Source: Roseburia porci
GTDB lineage: Bacteria > Bacillota > Clostridia > Lachnospirales > Lachnospiraceae
Length of the DNA stretch: 64,000 nucleotides
Direction of reading: 5' to 3'
Assembly (NCBI RefSeq): GCF_009695765.1
Contig: NZ_VUNI01000004.1
Span: 62,001-126,000 of the forward strand
Part shown: positions 41,629-52,854 of the stretch, piece by piece
Numbering within the stretch: position 1 is the first letter of the stretch
How the letters are laid out: each line of letters opens with the position of its first letter
Translations under genes and position numbers: made by a program
The notes under the pieces: generated by a model
Told to the model about the DNA's origin: nothing
Seen by the model: the letters and a program-made list of their open reading frames with translations, nothing else
Database searches by the model: none

Positions 41629-41669
41629 GCATCTGCCTATATTTTTTACAGGAAAAGGAGATTAAAATT

Positions 41670-41891
41670 ATGTCATTAGTAGCAGTTGGAGCAGGAATCG
41701 CAGCATTAACAGGTATTGGAGCAGGTATTGGTATCGGTATTGCAACATCAAAAGCAACAGATGCAATCGCAAGACAGCCGGAAGCAGACGGAAAGATCAC
41801 AAAAGCATTATTACTTGGTTGTGCACTTGCCGAAGGTACTGCAATTTTCGGTATGGTAGTTGGTATTTTAATTATCTTATTCTTAGGTTAA
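41670..41891 (+). CDS. atpE: ATP synthase F0 subunit c
   Basis: A 73-residue hairpin of two helices that forms the rotor ring. Helix 1 is GAGIAALTGIGAGIGIGIATSKA, followed by the loop RQPEADGK. Helix 2 carries the ion-binding Glu in CALAEGTAIFGMVV. In the Na+-type ring of Ilyobacter the ligands include a Gln in helix 1 and Ser after the Glu (ES-T); here those positions are Ile and Gly, so proton coupling is predicted. AAAAGGAG lies upstream. Confidence 0.95.
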   Translation: MSLVAVGAGIAALTGIGAGIGIGIATSKATDAIARQPEADGKITKALLLGCALAEGTAIFGMVVGILIILFLG

Positions 41892-41910
41892 TAGAGAGGA
41901 CTTGTAGAGT

Positions 41911-42417
41911 ATGCAGTTATTAAGAATAGATTGGAACGTCATTTTTACAATTATCAATCTGATCGTTCTTTATCTTGCACTCCGTCATTTCCTGATCGGA
42001 CCGGTTACCAAAGTAATGGAACAGAGAAAAGCCATGATCGATGGACAGTTTGCTGATGCAAAAAAGACACAGGATCAGGCTGCAGATCTGAAAAAGGAAT
42101 ATGAGAAGAAACTGGAGAAAGCTCATGAAGAGTCTGCCGAGATTCTTGAAAAAGCAAGAAAAAGTGCTCAGGCAGAATATGACAGCAAGGTAAACGCTGC
42201 GGATGAAGAGGCTGGTAGAATTATTAAAGATGCCCATAAAGCAGTTGAACTGGAACGCGACAAAACGGTACAGGAACTTCAGTCTGAGATCGCTGTTCTT
42301 GCAGTAGCCGCTGCAGGAAAGGTATTAGGCGAAGCAAGTACCAAGGAAAATAACCAGTTACTGTACAACGAGTTTCTGGCAAAAGCAGGTGGTGTAAATG
42401 ACACAGGTAGCAAATAA
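41911..42417 (+). CDS. atpF: ATP synthase F0 subunit b
   Basis: A 168-residue stator stalk subunit: one N-terminal membrane helix (about 6-28, IDWNVIFTIINLIVLYLALRHF) followed by a long charged coiled coil rich in Lys, Glu and Ala (QRKAMIDGQFADAKKTQDQA, KKEYEKKLEKAHEESAEILEKA). It links the F0 a subunit to F1 delta/alpha. The 3' end overlaps atpH by 20 bases, which implies coupled translation. Confidence 0.94.
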   Translation: MQLLRIDWNVIFTIINLIVLYLALRHFLIGPVTKVMEQRKAMIDGQFADAKKTQDQAADLKKEYEKKLEKAHEESAEILEKARKSAQAEYDSKVNAADEEAGRIIKDAHKAVELERDKTVQELQSEIAVLAVAAAGKVLGEASTKENNQLLYNEFLAKAGGVNDTGSK

Positions 42418-42901
42418 TTATGGAATCGTTCTGTATGAGCTGGGTGTGGAAAAAGATACGGTCGAAACAATGATGGATATTTTTTCACAAACAGAAGAAC
42501 TGCCGAAGATGCTGCAGAATCCGGTAATATCCAAAGAGGTGAAACATCGTATCGTTGATGATATTTTCCCGGAAGCGGTCAGAAATTTCCTGAAAGTACT
42601 CTGCGACAGACAGGAAGTTGACATGATCGGGGACATTTATAACGCATATGTACGCGCTTATAATGAACAGCATGGCATTTTGTCAGCAGAGCTGACCTAT
42701 GTGATGGAGCCGGACGATGAGCAGGTTGGACAGATGAAGGATTATCTGAAGTCCAAATATGGCAAAGAGCAGGTGGAACTTGCGATGCATAAAGATCCTG
42801 CGCTGATCGGAGGATTTGTCCTGCGTGTTGGAGACATGGAGCAGGATTGCAGCATGAAGGGTCGTCTGGAGCGATTAGAGAAAAGATTAACGTGGAGGTG
42901 A
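42398..42901 (+). CDS. atpH: ATP synthase F1 subunit delta
   Basis: A 167-residue stator protein. [35 protein letters not shown] is the N-terminal helical domain that binds alpha; [39 protein letters not shown] and the final [29 protein letters not shown] are the family C-terminal signature. It starts inside atpF and stops 4 bases before the atpA GTG. Confidence 0.94.
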   Translation: MTQVANNYGIVLYELGVEKDTVETMMDIFSQTEELPKMLQNPVISKEVKHRIVDDIFPEAVRNFLKVLCDRQEVDMIGDIYNAYVRAYNEQHGILSAELTYVMEPDDEQVGQMKDYLKSKYGKEQVELAMHKDPALIGGFVLRVGDMEQDCSMKGRLERLEKRLTWR

Positions 42902-42905
42902 TAAC

Positions 42906-44408
42906 GTGGGTTCCATTAGTTCAGAAGAGATTATATCTATCCTGAAAACGGAAATTGAAAATTATGACGTGGTAAGCCAGGACCAGGAGGTCGGCAATGT
43001 CATCTGGGTTGGTGACGGAATTGCTACCGTATATGGAATTGAGCATGCCATGTATGGCGAAATTGTTGTTTTTGAAAACGGAATTCGCGGAATGGTACAG
43101 GATATCAAACGAGATCAGGTCGGAGTAATTATCCTGGGTAAAGATACCGAGATCAAAGAAGGAACAAAGGTATCACGAACAAAGAAAAAGGCAGGTATTC
43201 CGGTTGGCGATGCTTACCTTGGAAGAATTGTAAATGCACTGGGAGCTCCAATCGATGGAAAAGGTGAGATCAAAGCAGATGATTACCGTGCAATCGAGCA
43301 GGAAGCACCTGGTATCGTAGAGAGACAGTCTGTAAATCAGCCATTGGAAACAGGTATCCTTGCAATCGATTCCATGTTCCCAATCGGACGTGGACAGCGT
43401 GAGCTGATCATCGGTGACAGACAGACTGGTAAAACTTCGATCGCTGTAGATGCAATCTTAAACCAGAAGGGAAAAGATGTTATCTGTATTTATGTAGCAA
43501 TCGGACAGAAAGCTTCTACTGTTGCAAAATTAGTAAATACACTGACAAAGAACGGTGCTATGGACTATTCCATCGTACTTTCTTCTACAGCAAGTGAATC
43601 AGCATCATTACAGTATATTGCACCATATGCAGGAACTGCTCTTGCAGAGTACTTTATGTACAAAGGCAAAGATGTTCTGATTGTATACGATGATCTGTCA
43701 AAACACGCAGTTGCTTATCGTGCATTATCCTTATTATTAGAGCGTTCTCCTGGACGTGAGGCATATCCTGGTGACGTATTCTACTTACATTCAAGACTTC
43801 TGGAGCGTTCCAGCAAGTTAAGCGATGGATTGGGAGGAGGCTCCATTACAGCACTTCCAATCATTGAGACACAGTCAGGTGATGTATCTGCATACATTCC
43901 TACCAACGTTATTTCCATCACAGACGGACAGATCTTCCTGGAGAGTGACCTGTTCAATTCCGGTATGCGTCCGGCCGTTAACGTTGGACTTTCTGTATCC
44001 CGAGTTGGTGGAGCTGCACAGACAAAGGCAATGAAGAAATCTGCAGGTACGATCCGTATCGACCTTGCACAGTATCGTGAGATGGAGATCTTTACACAGT
44101 TCAGTTCCGATCTGGATGACCAGACAAAGGAACAGTTACAGTATGGTAAAGGACTGATGGAACTTCTGAAACAGCCACTGTGCCATCCGATGAGTCTTGC
44201 AGATCAGGTTATCACACTGGTAACTGCAAACAACCGTCTGTTCCTTGATGTTGAAGTAAAGACATTGAAGAAATATCAGGGCGAGCTGCTTGATTTCTTT
44301 AAAGCAGAACATAAAGACATCGTTGATGAGATCAATGAGAAAAAGGTTCTTGATGAAGAACTGACAGGCAAAATTGTATCAGCAGTTAAGGAATTTAAGA
44401 GCAGGTGA
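42906..44408 (+). CDS. atpA: ATP synthase F1 subunit alpha
   Basis: A 500-residue non-catalytic nucleotide-binding subunit. The P-loop is GDRQTGKTS (about 168-176); [21 protein letters not shown] and the signature [22 protein letters not shown] (about 357-378) follow. It starts with GTG, preceded by GGAGG at 42895-42899. The alternative in-frame codons downstream lack a ribosome site. The subunit assembles with beta into the alpha3beta3 ring. Confidence 0.97.
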   Translation: MGSISSEEIISILKTEIENYDVVSQDQEVGNVIWVGDGIATVYGIEHAMYGEIVVFENGIRGMVQDIKRDQVGVIILGKDTEIKEGTKVSRTKKKAGIPVGDAYLGRIVNALGAPIDGKGEIKADDYRAIEQEAPGIVERQSVNQPLETGILAIDSMFPIGRGQRELIIGDRQTGKTSIAVDAILNQKGKDVICIYVAIGQKASTVAKLVNTLTKNGAMDYSIVLSSTASESASLQYIAPYAGTALAEYFMYKGKDVLIVYDDLSKHAVAYRALSLLLERSPGREAYPGDVFYLHSRLLERSSKLSDGLGGGSITALPIIETQSGDVSAYIPTNVISITDGQIFLESDLFNSGMRPAVNVGLSVSRVGGAAQTKAMKKSAGTIRIDLAQYREMEIFTQFSSDLDDQTKEQLQYGKGLMELLKQPLCHPMSLADQVITLVTANNRLFLDVEVKTLKKYQGELLDFFKAEHKDIVDEINEKKVLDEELTGKIVSAVKEFKSR

Positions 44409-44414
44409 TAGAGC

Positions 44415-46732
<2,318 letters not shown>

Positions 46733-46743
46733 GAGGAATGCAC

Positions 46744-47163
46744 ATGAATACATTTTATTTAAAGGTAATTGCCTGTGACAGAGTCTTCTTTGAAGGCAAA
46801 TGTCAGCAGGTGATCCTGCCGTTATTTGATGGACAGCAGGCGATTCAGGCGCATCATGAGAATATGGTATTTTCAGTTGAAGTCGGAGAGATCGAGATCC
46901 AGAAGGAAGATGGCAGCATCGTAAAAGGTGTTACCGGAACCGGATTTGCCCAGATCATCAATAACCGTGCGATGGTTATTGTCGATACCTGTGAATATCC
47001 GGAGGAGATCGATGTACGTCGTGCCGAAGAGGCAAAAGAGCGTGCGGAAGAGCAGCTCCGTCAGAAACAGAGTATCGAAGAGTACCATATGTCAAAGGCA
47101 TCTCTGGCGAGAGCTATGGCACGTCTGAAAGCAGGCAATAAAGATATTCCAATGGGATATTAG
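46744..47163 (+). CDS. atpC: ATP synthase F1 subunit epsilon
   Basis: A 139-residue subunit with an N-terminal beta-sandwich (FYLKVIACDRVFFEGKCQQVILPLFDGQQAIQAHHENMVFSV split over two strands) and a C-terminal two-helix hairpin (AEEAKERAEEQLRQKQSIEEYHMSKASLARAMARLKAGN) that can inhibit ATP hydrolysis. ATG 46744 is 7 bases from AGGAGG; the ATG at 46738 is too close to it. It is the last gene of the operon. No clear terminator is seen before tRNA-Ile. Confidence 0.94.
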   Translation: MNTFYLKVIACDRVFFEGKCQQVILPLFDGQQAIQAHHENMVFSVEVGEIEIQKEDGSIVKGVTGTGFAQIINNRAMVIVDTCEYPEEIDVRRAEEAKERAEEQLRQKQSIEEYHMSKASLARAMARLKAGNKDIPMGY

Positions 47164-47260
47164 TGTCAGATATGTACGATCAGTACAGGGAAACGCAGGC
47201 ATATTGTGGCTGCCCTTTCCTTGTGCTTCTGGTACATAGACAGAATTGTTGAGAAAATGC

Positions 47261-47289
47261 TTGACGAATAATAAGAATTATTATAAGAT
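47261..47289 (+). promoter_or_regulatory. tRNA-Ile promoter
   Basis: TTGACG (47261-47266), 17-bp spacer, TAAGAT (47284-47289), about 23 bases before the tRNA. Confidence 0.5.
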
Positions 47290-47312
47290 AAAACTCGTGT
47301 TAAGACACAAAT

Positions 47313-47386
<74 letters not shown>

Positions 47387-47393
47387 TTTTATA

Positions 47394-47430
47394 AGACAGA
47401 TGAGATTAGTTCCCATCTGTCTTTCTTTTT
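47394..47430. terminator. Terminator after tRNA-Ile, shared with the convergent gene
   Basis: AGACAGATG (47394-47402) pairs with CATCTGTCT (47414-47422), followed by TTCTTTTT. It overlaps the stop codon of the minus-strand gene at 47406. Confidence 0.8.
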
Positions 47431-47702
47431 GGCCAGAGATCTTTATGTTCTTCAAAGGAACTGTTGATCCAGTCTACGACCTGCTGTTTCCCCTCATTTG
47501 TAAATGGAAAAGTTGCATCAAATTTCCGGTCATCATCTGTAAGATTAAAAATATACGGTCCAGGCCAGACCCAGGCGTGGAATATGGCATCGCCATCTTC
47601 CGGGGCTTCCCGTCTGATCAGAAAACGCATACCCTCCATCCAGCCGGTATAGGTTGTCTTTTTATAATAGTTGAGATTTAAGATTTCATCGGTAGTGATC
47701 AT
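47406..47702 (-). CDS. Conserved hypothetical protein, 98 residues
   Basis: A small acidic cytoplasmic protein, family not recognised with certainty. It starts MITTDEILNLNYYKKTTYTGWMEG and contains FHAWVWPGPYIFNLTDDDRK and FPFTNEGKQQVVDWINSSFEEH; the aromatic-rich WVWPGPY centre and the ordered helix/strand pattern suggest a real, folded protein. ATG 47702 has AGGAAAGGA 8-14 bases upstream. It is monocistronic on the minus strand and converges on tRNA-Ile. No signal peptide or membrane segment. Confidence 0.7.
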   Translation of the reverse strand: MITTDEILNLNYYKKTTYTGWMEGMRFLIRREAPEDGDAIFHAWVWPGPYIFNLTDDDRKFDATFPFTNEGKQQVVDWINSSFEEHKDLWPKRKTDGN

Positions 47703-47961
47703 GGACGTTCCTTTCCTGATATCATATCGCATATGAGATCATTGCGCTTTGCTCATTATATCATAGTTTTTCAATCTGTAAACTTTACAAAAATAATACA
47801 AATCCTTGAAATTGTTTATATAAAAAACAAAGAAAATGCTGTGAATATAAATACAGGAATTTCAGAGAAAATGACGAAAAAATGATTAAAATACATATTA
47901 TAGAAGAAAAAAGATACATGAACGTGAATATTTATACCAAAAACAGGAAGTTGGGATCTGG

Positions 47962-47989
47962 TTGACAAATCGTAAAAACCATGTATAAT
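47962..47989 (+). promoter_or_regulatory. Strong promoter upstream of pepF
   Basis: TTGACA (47962-47967), 16-bp spacer, TATAAT (47984-47989), both perfect. The expected start near 47996 gives a leader with a 20-codon ORF and a terminator-like hairpin before pepF. The stretch 47733-47961 holds nothing recognisable. Confidence 0.75.
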
Positions 47990-48018
47990 AGACACAGTTG
48001 TTCGCGAGAGGAAAACAC

Positions 48019-48081
48019 ATGTATATCGATGAAGTGCAATGGACAAAGGCGTTCATTGGCACTTTTTTTGGTTATAAATAA
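48019..48081 (+). CDS. Possible 20-residue leader peptide ORF
   Basis: ATG at 48019, preceded by GAGAGG (8 bases), opens a 20-codon frame ending TAA at 48079-48081 (MYIDEVQWTKAF..., then GTFFGYK). It lies within a short promoter-to-terminator segment, and the hairpin sits inside the frame. It could be a leader peptide or a chance ORF in a small RNA. No family is recognised. Confidence 0.35.
   Translation: MYIDEVQWTKAFIGTFFGYK
48033..48069 (+). terminator. Terminator-like hairpin in the pepF leader
   Basis: AGTGCAATG (48033-48041) pairs with CATTGGCACT (48054-48063), nine pairs with one bulged G, followed by seven T (48063-48069). Transcription from the promoter at 47962 would end here as an RNA of roughly 70 bases unless read-through occurs. 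Confidence 0.7.
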
Positions 48082-48142
48082 TTTGATTTAATTGGGTAAA
48101 GTGGTAAAACACTGCTAAATTAAACCGGAAAGAAGGTTGGAA

Positions 48143-49816
48143 ATGAAATTTTCAGAGATGCCGTATAAGCGTGTTGATATGGACGAGGTAGAGAAAAAAT
48201 ACCGTGACATTATCGACAGAACAAAGAAAGCGTCTTCCGGAGACGAACAGTTTGAAATCCATAAAGAGTATTATAAATTCTCCGGTGATGTTGAAACAAA
48301 CATTACATTGGCAAGCATTCGCCACGGAATTGATACAACCGATGAATTTTACGAAAAAGAGAATGATTACTGTGATGAGATCCTTCCGGTTATTCAGAAA
48401 TACGAGAATGAATATGCAAAGGTTCTTTATGAATCTCCATATCGTGATGTATTGGAAAAGAAGATTGGAAAAGTCACATTTAAGAATATTGAGATCGCAT
48501 TAAAAGCATTTGATGAGAAGATTATTCCATTGATGCAGGAAGAGAATGCATTGATCAGCAAATACACCAAACTGATTGCAACCGCAAAGATCCCGTTTGA
48601 TGGAGAGACGTATAATCTTTCCCTGATGACGAAGTTTACAACATCGTCAGACCGCGAAACAAGAAAACGTGCATGGAAAGCAATGAGTGATTATTTCCTT
48701 TCTGTGACGGATGAGATTGATGAGATCTATGATCAGATGGTAAAGAATCGTACCAGACAGGCAAAGATGCTTGGATATGATAATTACATAGAACTTGCTT
48801 ACTATCGTATGAACCGCAATTGCTACGATCAGGCAATGGTTGAGAATTTCCGCAGACAGATCAAAGAATCCTTTGTTCCGTTTGCCAGCAGACTTCATGA
48901 ACGCAGAAGAGAGAGAATCGGCGTGGATTCCCTGAAATTCTATGACAATGGTGTATATTTCAAAAACGGCAATCCTGCTCCAACCGGTACACCGGAAGAA
49001 ATTTTACAGGCTGGACAGAAGATGTATCATGAGCTTTCCAAAGAAACCGGAGAATTTTTCGATTTCATGATGGAGAATGAGCTCTTTGATGTATTTGGAA
49101 GAAAGACCAAGCAGCAGGGCGGTTATATGACTTACCTGCCAAACTATAAATCGCCGTTTATTTTTGCAAACTTCAACGGAACAAGCGGAGATGTAGATGT
49201 TATCACACACGAATGTGGCCATGCATTCCAGGGATATCTTCTCCGTAATGAAGAGATCCGCGAATATGCGGACATTACGATGGAGACCGCAGAGATCCAT
49301 TCCATGTCAATGGAATATTTCACATACGGATGGATGGATTTGTTCTTTGGAGACCGTAAAGATGATTATCTGAAGATGCATTTTGAAGATGCAGCAATCT
49401 TCGTTCCATACGGATGTATGGTAGATGAATTCCAGCATCGTGTATATGCCAGACCGGAGATGACTCCGGCAGAGCGTAAAGCAGTGTGGGCAGAACTGGA
49501 AAAGGAGTATCGTCCGCACATGGATTATGATAATGATCCATTTTATGCAAATGGTGGGTTCTGGCAGAGACAGTCACATATTTTCCAATGCCCGTTCTAC
49601 TATATTGATTATGTCCTTGCAAGTATATGTGCAATGCAGTTCAAGGTCATGATGGATGAAGATTTTAAGAAAGCATGGGAGAATTACTTAAAACTCTGCA
49701 ACCTTTCCGCAAGAGATTTCTTCGTCAATGTAATCCGTGAATCCGGATTAAACAGTCCGTTTGAAGATGGATGTATCCGTGAACTGGTAGAAAAACTGGA
49801 AAAGAAGACATGCTAA
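48143..49816 (+). CDS. pepF: M3 family oligoendopeptidase
   Basis: A 557-residue cytoplasmic zinc peptidase. The active site is HECGHAFQGYLLRN (HExGH, about 354-367), with the third ligand Glu in METAEIHSMSMEYF, about 25 residues on. The N-terminal helical part (MPYKRVDMDEVEKKYRDIID) and C-terminal QSHIFQCPFYYIDYVLASICAMQF are typical of the PepF/M3 oligoendopeptidases that cut peptides of about 7-17 residues. Its position ahead of the oppABCDF peptide importer suggests peptide utilisation. ATG 48143 follows AGAAGG. The 3' end overlaps the next gene by 7 bases. Confidence 0.93.
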   Translation: MKFSEMPYKRVDMDEVEKKYRDIIDRTKKASSGDEQFEIHKEYYKFSGDVETNITLASIRHGIDTTDEFYEKENDYCDEILPVIQKYENEYAKVLYESPYRDVLEKKIGKVTFKNIEIALKAFDEKIIPLMQEENALISKYTKLIATAKIPFDGETYNLSLMTKFTTSSDRETRKRAWKAMSDYFLSVTDEIDEIYDQMVKNRTRQAKMLGYDNYIELAYYRMNRNCYDQAMVENFRRQIKESFVPFASRLHERRRERIGVDSLKFYDNGVYFKNGNPAPTGTPEEILQAGQKMYHELSKETGEFFDFMMENELFDVFGRKTKQQGGYMTYLPNYKSPFIFANFNGTSGDVDVITHECGHAFQGYLLRNEEIREYADITMETAEIHSMSMEYFTYGWMDLFFGDRKDDYLKMHFEDAAIFVPYGCMVDEFQHRVYARPEMTPAERKAVWAELEKEYRPHMDYDNDPFYANGGFWQRQSHIFQCPFYYIDYVLASICAMQFKVMMDEDFKKAWENYLKLCNLSARDFFVNVIRESGLNSPFEDGCIRELVEKLEKKTC

Positions 49817-50316
49817 GAAATAAGTATAAACAGGAAGACATACAAACTTATGTATTGCCTTTTGATGAAAAGGCAAAGAAAAAGACAAACTGGATCACGA
49901 TCGGCTTTGCGCTTCTTATGGCAGTAGCACAGATTGGAATCGGTCTTGTAAATCAGGATTCTTCCAGAACATTCTGGATCGTGTACCCGTATCTGTTTAT
50001 GTTCCTTCCGACTGCATTTATGATTGTCGGAGCAGTCAGTTATATGGACGCCGGAATTTCCATGCCGACGCCACAGTATGACGGAAGTATACGAAGAATG
50101 CATAGGAGTGCACTAGGAATTCTTGCAATGGATGGCATCAGTGCTGTCTGCGATGTGATTTACATTGTGATTTATCACAGCAGGATTCGTATAGGGGCAG
50201 AACTTGTTTATCTGCTGGGACATCTGGTGCTTGCAGCGGTCGTGATCGCATATGCAAAGTACTATGATCATATTTTTGCCGGAATCAGAGTCGAGGAAGG
50301 CAAAGAAATCCAATAA
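49810..50316 (+). CDS. Four-helix membrane protein of unknown function
   Basis: A 168-residue protein with a short basic cytoplasmic N-terminus (MLRNKYKQEDIQTYVLPFDEKAKKKT) and four predicted helices at about 29-49, 59-80, 101-124 and 132-153. No catalytic or transport motif is recognised. It starts within the last codons of pepF (7-base overlap), so it is made with the peptidase. It may be a membrane partner, but this is only positional inference. Confidence 0.7.
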   Translation: MLRNKYKQEDIQTYVLPFDEKAKKKTNWITIGFALLMAVAQIGIGLVNQDSSRTFWIVYPYLFMFLPTAFMIVGAVSYMDAGISMPTPQYDGSIRRMHRSALGILAMDGISAVCDVIYIVIYHSRIRIGAELVYLLGHLVLAAVVIAYAKYYDHIFAGIRVEEGKEIQ

Positions 50317-50369
50317 GGTTTTATCCTGAAAAGGTTAAGACATAGATTATTTCATTAGGAGGAAATATT

Positions 50370-52697
50370 ATGAAAAAGATGAGACAGATGCTTGCCATTC
50401 TTATGGCAGGTACAATGGTAGCTGGTCTCGCAACAGGCTGTGGCAACGGTAAAAACGATGGCACAGAATCCGGATCTAAAGCCAGCTCCGACACACCACT
50501 GGTAATCGCTTCACAGGATATGAGCGAGAAATTCTCAGAGTTCTTTGCAGCGTCCGTACCAGATCAGCAGGTTGCTGATATGACAGCGGCATATCTTCTG
50601 GAGAATGATCGTGCCGGTGAATTAATTATGAATGGTATTGATGGAGAAACCAAAGAGTACAACGGTACTGACTACACATACACAGGTATCGCAGACTGTA
50701 ACATTACAGAGAATGCAGATGGAACTGTAGATTATGATTTCACTCTTCGTGATGATGTAAAATTCTCTGATGGTGAGCCTTTGACAGCTGATGATGTTAT
50801 TTTTACATATTATGTATTCTGTGATCCATCTTATGATGGAGGAGCATCGATTGGTTCCCTTCCAATTGTAGGACTGGATGCTTACCAGAGCGGATCTGAA
50901 GTATTATACAAATACTTACTGGAAAAAGGTGCTGATAACACAGATTTCTCTGTTGTAACAGAGGATCAGCAGAAACAGTTCTTCGATACAGACCTTCCAA
51001 AGGCTGGAGAAGAATTCGCACAGAGCATTGTAGATTACTGCCTGGCAAATCTTGACGCATCTGATGCAAAGAATGATATCGCATTCAGTATGGAAAACTA
51101 CGGATACGGTGCAACAAACGATGACGGAACTTTCTCAAGCGCTTATACAGGCAAGACATGGACTCTCGAGGGAGATGATGTTCCTACATTAGCAGATTTC
51201 TGGGATGATTTATGTGCAAACCCAAAATATGAAGGAGATATCCTTGCAATGGCTGATGCTGAGAAGGCAAGCACAACTTTAGCAGATTGTTTTGATGACT
51301 CTTACAAAGCAGCTGTTCAGACAGGTGATTCTGCAGATCATATCGAAGGAATTAAGAAAACAGGTGATTATTCTGTAAAAATTACATTATCTACTGTAGA
51401 TGCAACAGCATTAGCTCAGCTTGGTAAAACACCAGTACAGCCAATGCACTATTATGGAGATGCTTCTGCTTATGATTATGATAATAACCAGTTTGGTTTC
51501 ACAAAAGGTGATCTTTCTTCTATAAGAGAAAAAACTTCTACTCCAATGGGAGCTGGACCTTACAAATTCGTAAAATACGAGAATAAGACAGTATACCTTG
51601 AAGCAAATGAGAACTACTGGCGTGGTGAGCCAAAGACAAAGAATATCCAGTTTAAGACAACTTCTGAGGCTGATATGGTTCCTGGTGTTGTTCAGGGAAC
51701 TGTAGATATTTCTTCTCCATCTCTTTCAAAAGCAGCGCTTGAGCAGATCTGCAGTGAGAACTCTAACGGTGAAGAGAATGGTGATACATTATCTCTTACA
51801 AAGACAGACTACAATGGATATGGTTACATCGGTATGAACTCTAAAAACGTATGTGTTGGCGGAGACAATGCAAGCGAACAGTCAAAAGATTTACGTAAAG
51901 CAATCGCTACTGTACTTGCTGTATACCGTGATGTTGCAATCGATTCTTACTATGGAGATGCAGCATCTGTAATCAACTACCCAATTTCAAATACATCATG
52001 GGCTGCTCCACAGAAATCTGATGCAGATTACAAAGTAGCATTCTCTACAGATGTAAATGGCAACCCAATTTATACAGACGGAATGTCAGAAGACGAGAAA
52101 TACGATGCAGCTCTTCAGGCAGCATTAGGATACTTCGAAGCAGCTGGTTATACTGTAGAAGACGGTAAATTAACAGCAGCTCCGGAAGGCGCTAAATTAG
52201 AGTACGAATTAATGATCGGTGGCGGCGGAAACGGAGACCATCCTTCATTCGCTGTAGTAACAGCAGCATCTGAGGCACTTGCTAAGATTGGTTTCAAACT
52301 TGATATTAACGACCTTGCTGATTCTTCTATCCTGTGGAACGCAACAGAAGCTGGAACAGCTGAGATCTGGTGTGCAGCATGGTCTGCAACATTAGACCCG
52401 GATATGTATCAGGTATATGATTCTAATGGTGGATCTGCTTACATGTATGAGATCAACTCCCCAGAACTTGACCAGATGGTTGAGGATGCAAGAACAAATA
52501 CAGACCAGACATATCGTAAGGCTGTATACAAAGAGGCTCTTGATTTCATTGTTGATTTTGCAGTTGAGATTCCGGTTTACCAGAGACAGGAAGCAACTCT
52601 GTACAGCACAGAGCGTGTAAACATGGATTCTGTTACACCGGATCAGACAACATATTATACATGGTTAAACGAAGTACAGAATCTTGAATTGAACTAA
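50370..52697 (+). CDS. oppA: Oligopeptide ABC transporter substrate-binding lipoprotein
   Basis: A 775-residue family 5 extracellular solute-binding lipoprotein, larger than usual (about 540-600). The lipobox is LATGC (Cys about 24). Family features: NITENADGTVDYDFTLRDDVKFSDGEPLTADDVIFTY, PMGAGPYKFVKYENKTVYLEANENYWRGEPKTK, KAIATVLAVYRDVAIDSYYGDAASV and DPDMYQVYDSNGGSAYMYEINSPELDQMVEDA. Extra length comes from insertions at about 165-320. It delivers peptides to OppBC. GGAGG lies 7 bases upstream. A double hairpin separates it from oppB. Confidence 0.92.
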   Translation: MKKMRQMLAILMAGTMVAGLATGCGNGKNDGTESGSKASSDTPLVIASQDMSEKFSEFFAASVPDQQVADMTAAYLLENDRAGELIMNGIDGETKEYNGTDYTYTGIADCNITENADGTVDYDFTLRDDVKFSDGEPLTADDVIFTYYVFCDPSYDGGASIGSLPIVGLDAYQSGSEVLYKYLLEKGADNTDFSVVTEDQQKQFFDTDLPKAGEEFAQSIVDYCLANLDASDAKNDIAFSMENYGYGATNDDGTFSSAYTGKTWTLEGDDVPTLADFWDDLCANPKYEGDILAMADAEKASTTLADCFDDSYKAAVQTGDSADHIEGIKKTGDYSVKITLSTVDATALAQLGKTPVQPMHYYGDASAYDYDNNQFGFTKGDLSSIREKTSTPMGAGPYKFVKYENKTVYLEANENYWRGEPKTKNIQFKTTSEADMVPGVVQGTVDISSPSLSKAALEQICSENSNGEENGDTLSLTKTDYNGYGYIGMNSKNVCVGGDNASEQSKDLRKAIATVLAVYRDVAIDSYYGDAASVINYPISNTSWAAPQKSDADYKVAFSTDVNGNPIYTDGMSEDEKYDAALQAALGYFEAAGYTVEDGKLTAAPEGAKLEYELMIGGGGNGDHPSFAVVTAASEALAKIGFKLDINDLADSSILWNATEAGTAEIWCAAWSATLDPDMYQVYDSNGGSAYMYEINSPELDQMVEDARTNTDQTYRKAVYKEALDFIVDFAVEIPVYQRQEATLYSTERVNMDSVTPDQTTYYTWLNEVQNLELN

Positions 52698-52723
52698 TTT
52701 CCATTAGGAGTGCCACATAGCAA

Positions 52724-52751
52724 TGGCTGGGAAGCAGATGCTTCCCGGCCA
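52724..52751 (+). other. First intercistronic hairpin after oppA
   Basis: TGGCTGGGAAGC (52724-52735) and GCTTCCCGGCCA (52740-52751) form a GC-rich stem with a 4-base AGAT loop and one G-U pair. It has no U-tract, so it probably protects the oppA mRNA end. Confidence 0.7.
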
Positions 52752-52753
52752 AT

Positions 52754-52814
52754 GCTAAAGGTATTTCGCAAGAGGAAGAAGAGGCGTCTTTTTGCGAAAT
52801 ACCTTTAGCTTTTT
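52754..52814 (+). terminator. Second intercistronic hairpin after oppA (partial terminator)
   Basis: 18-bp perfect arms (52754-52771 and 52792-52809) followed by TTTTT. Because oppB lacks an evident promoter of its own, this likely attenuates the operon, giving more OppA than permease and ATPase. Confidence 0.8.
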
Positions 52815-52854
52815 CTTTGCTAAGGGGTAACCAATATACAAGGAGAGTATTAAA

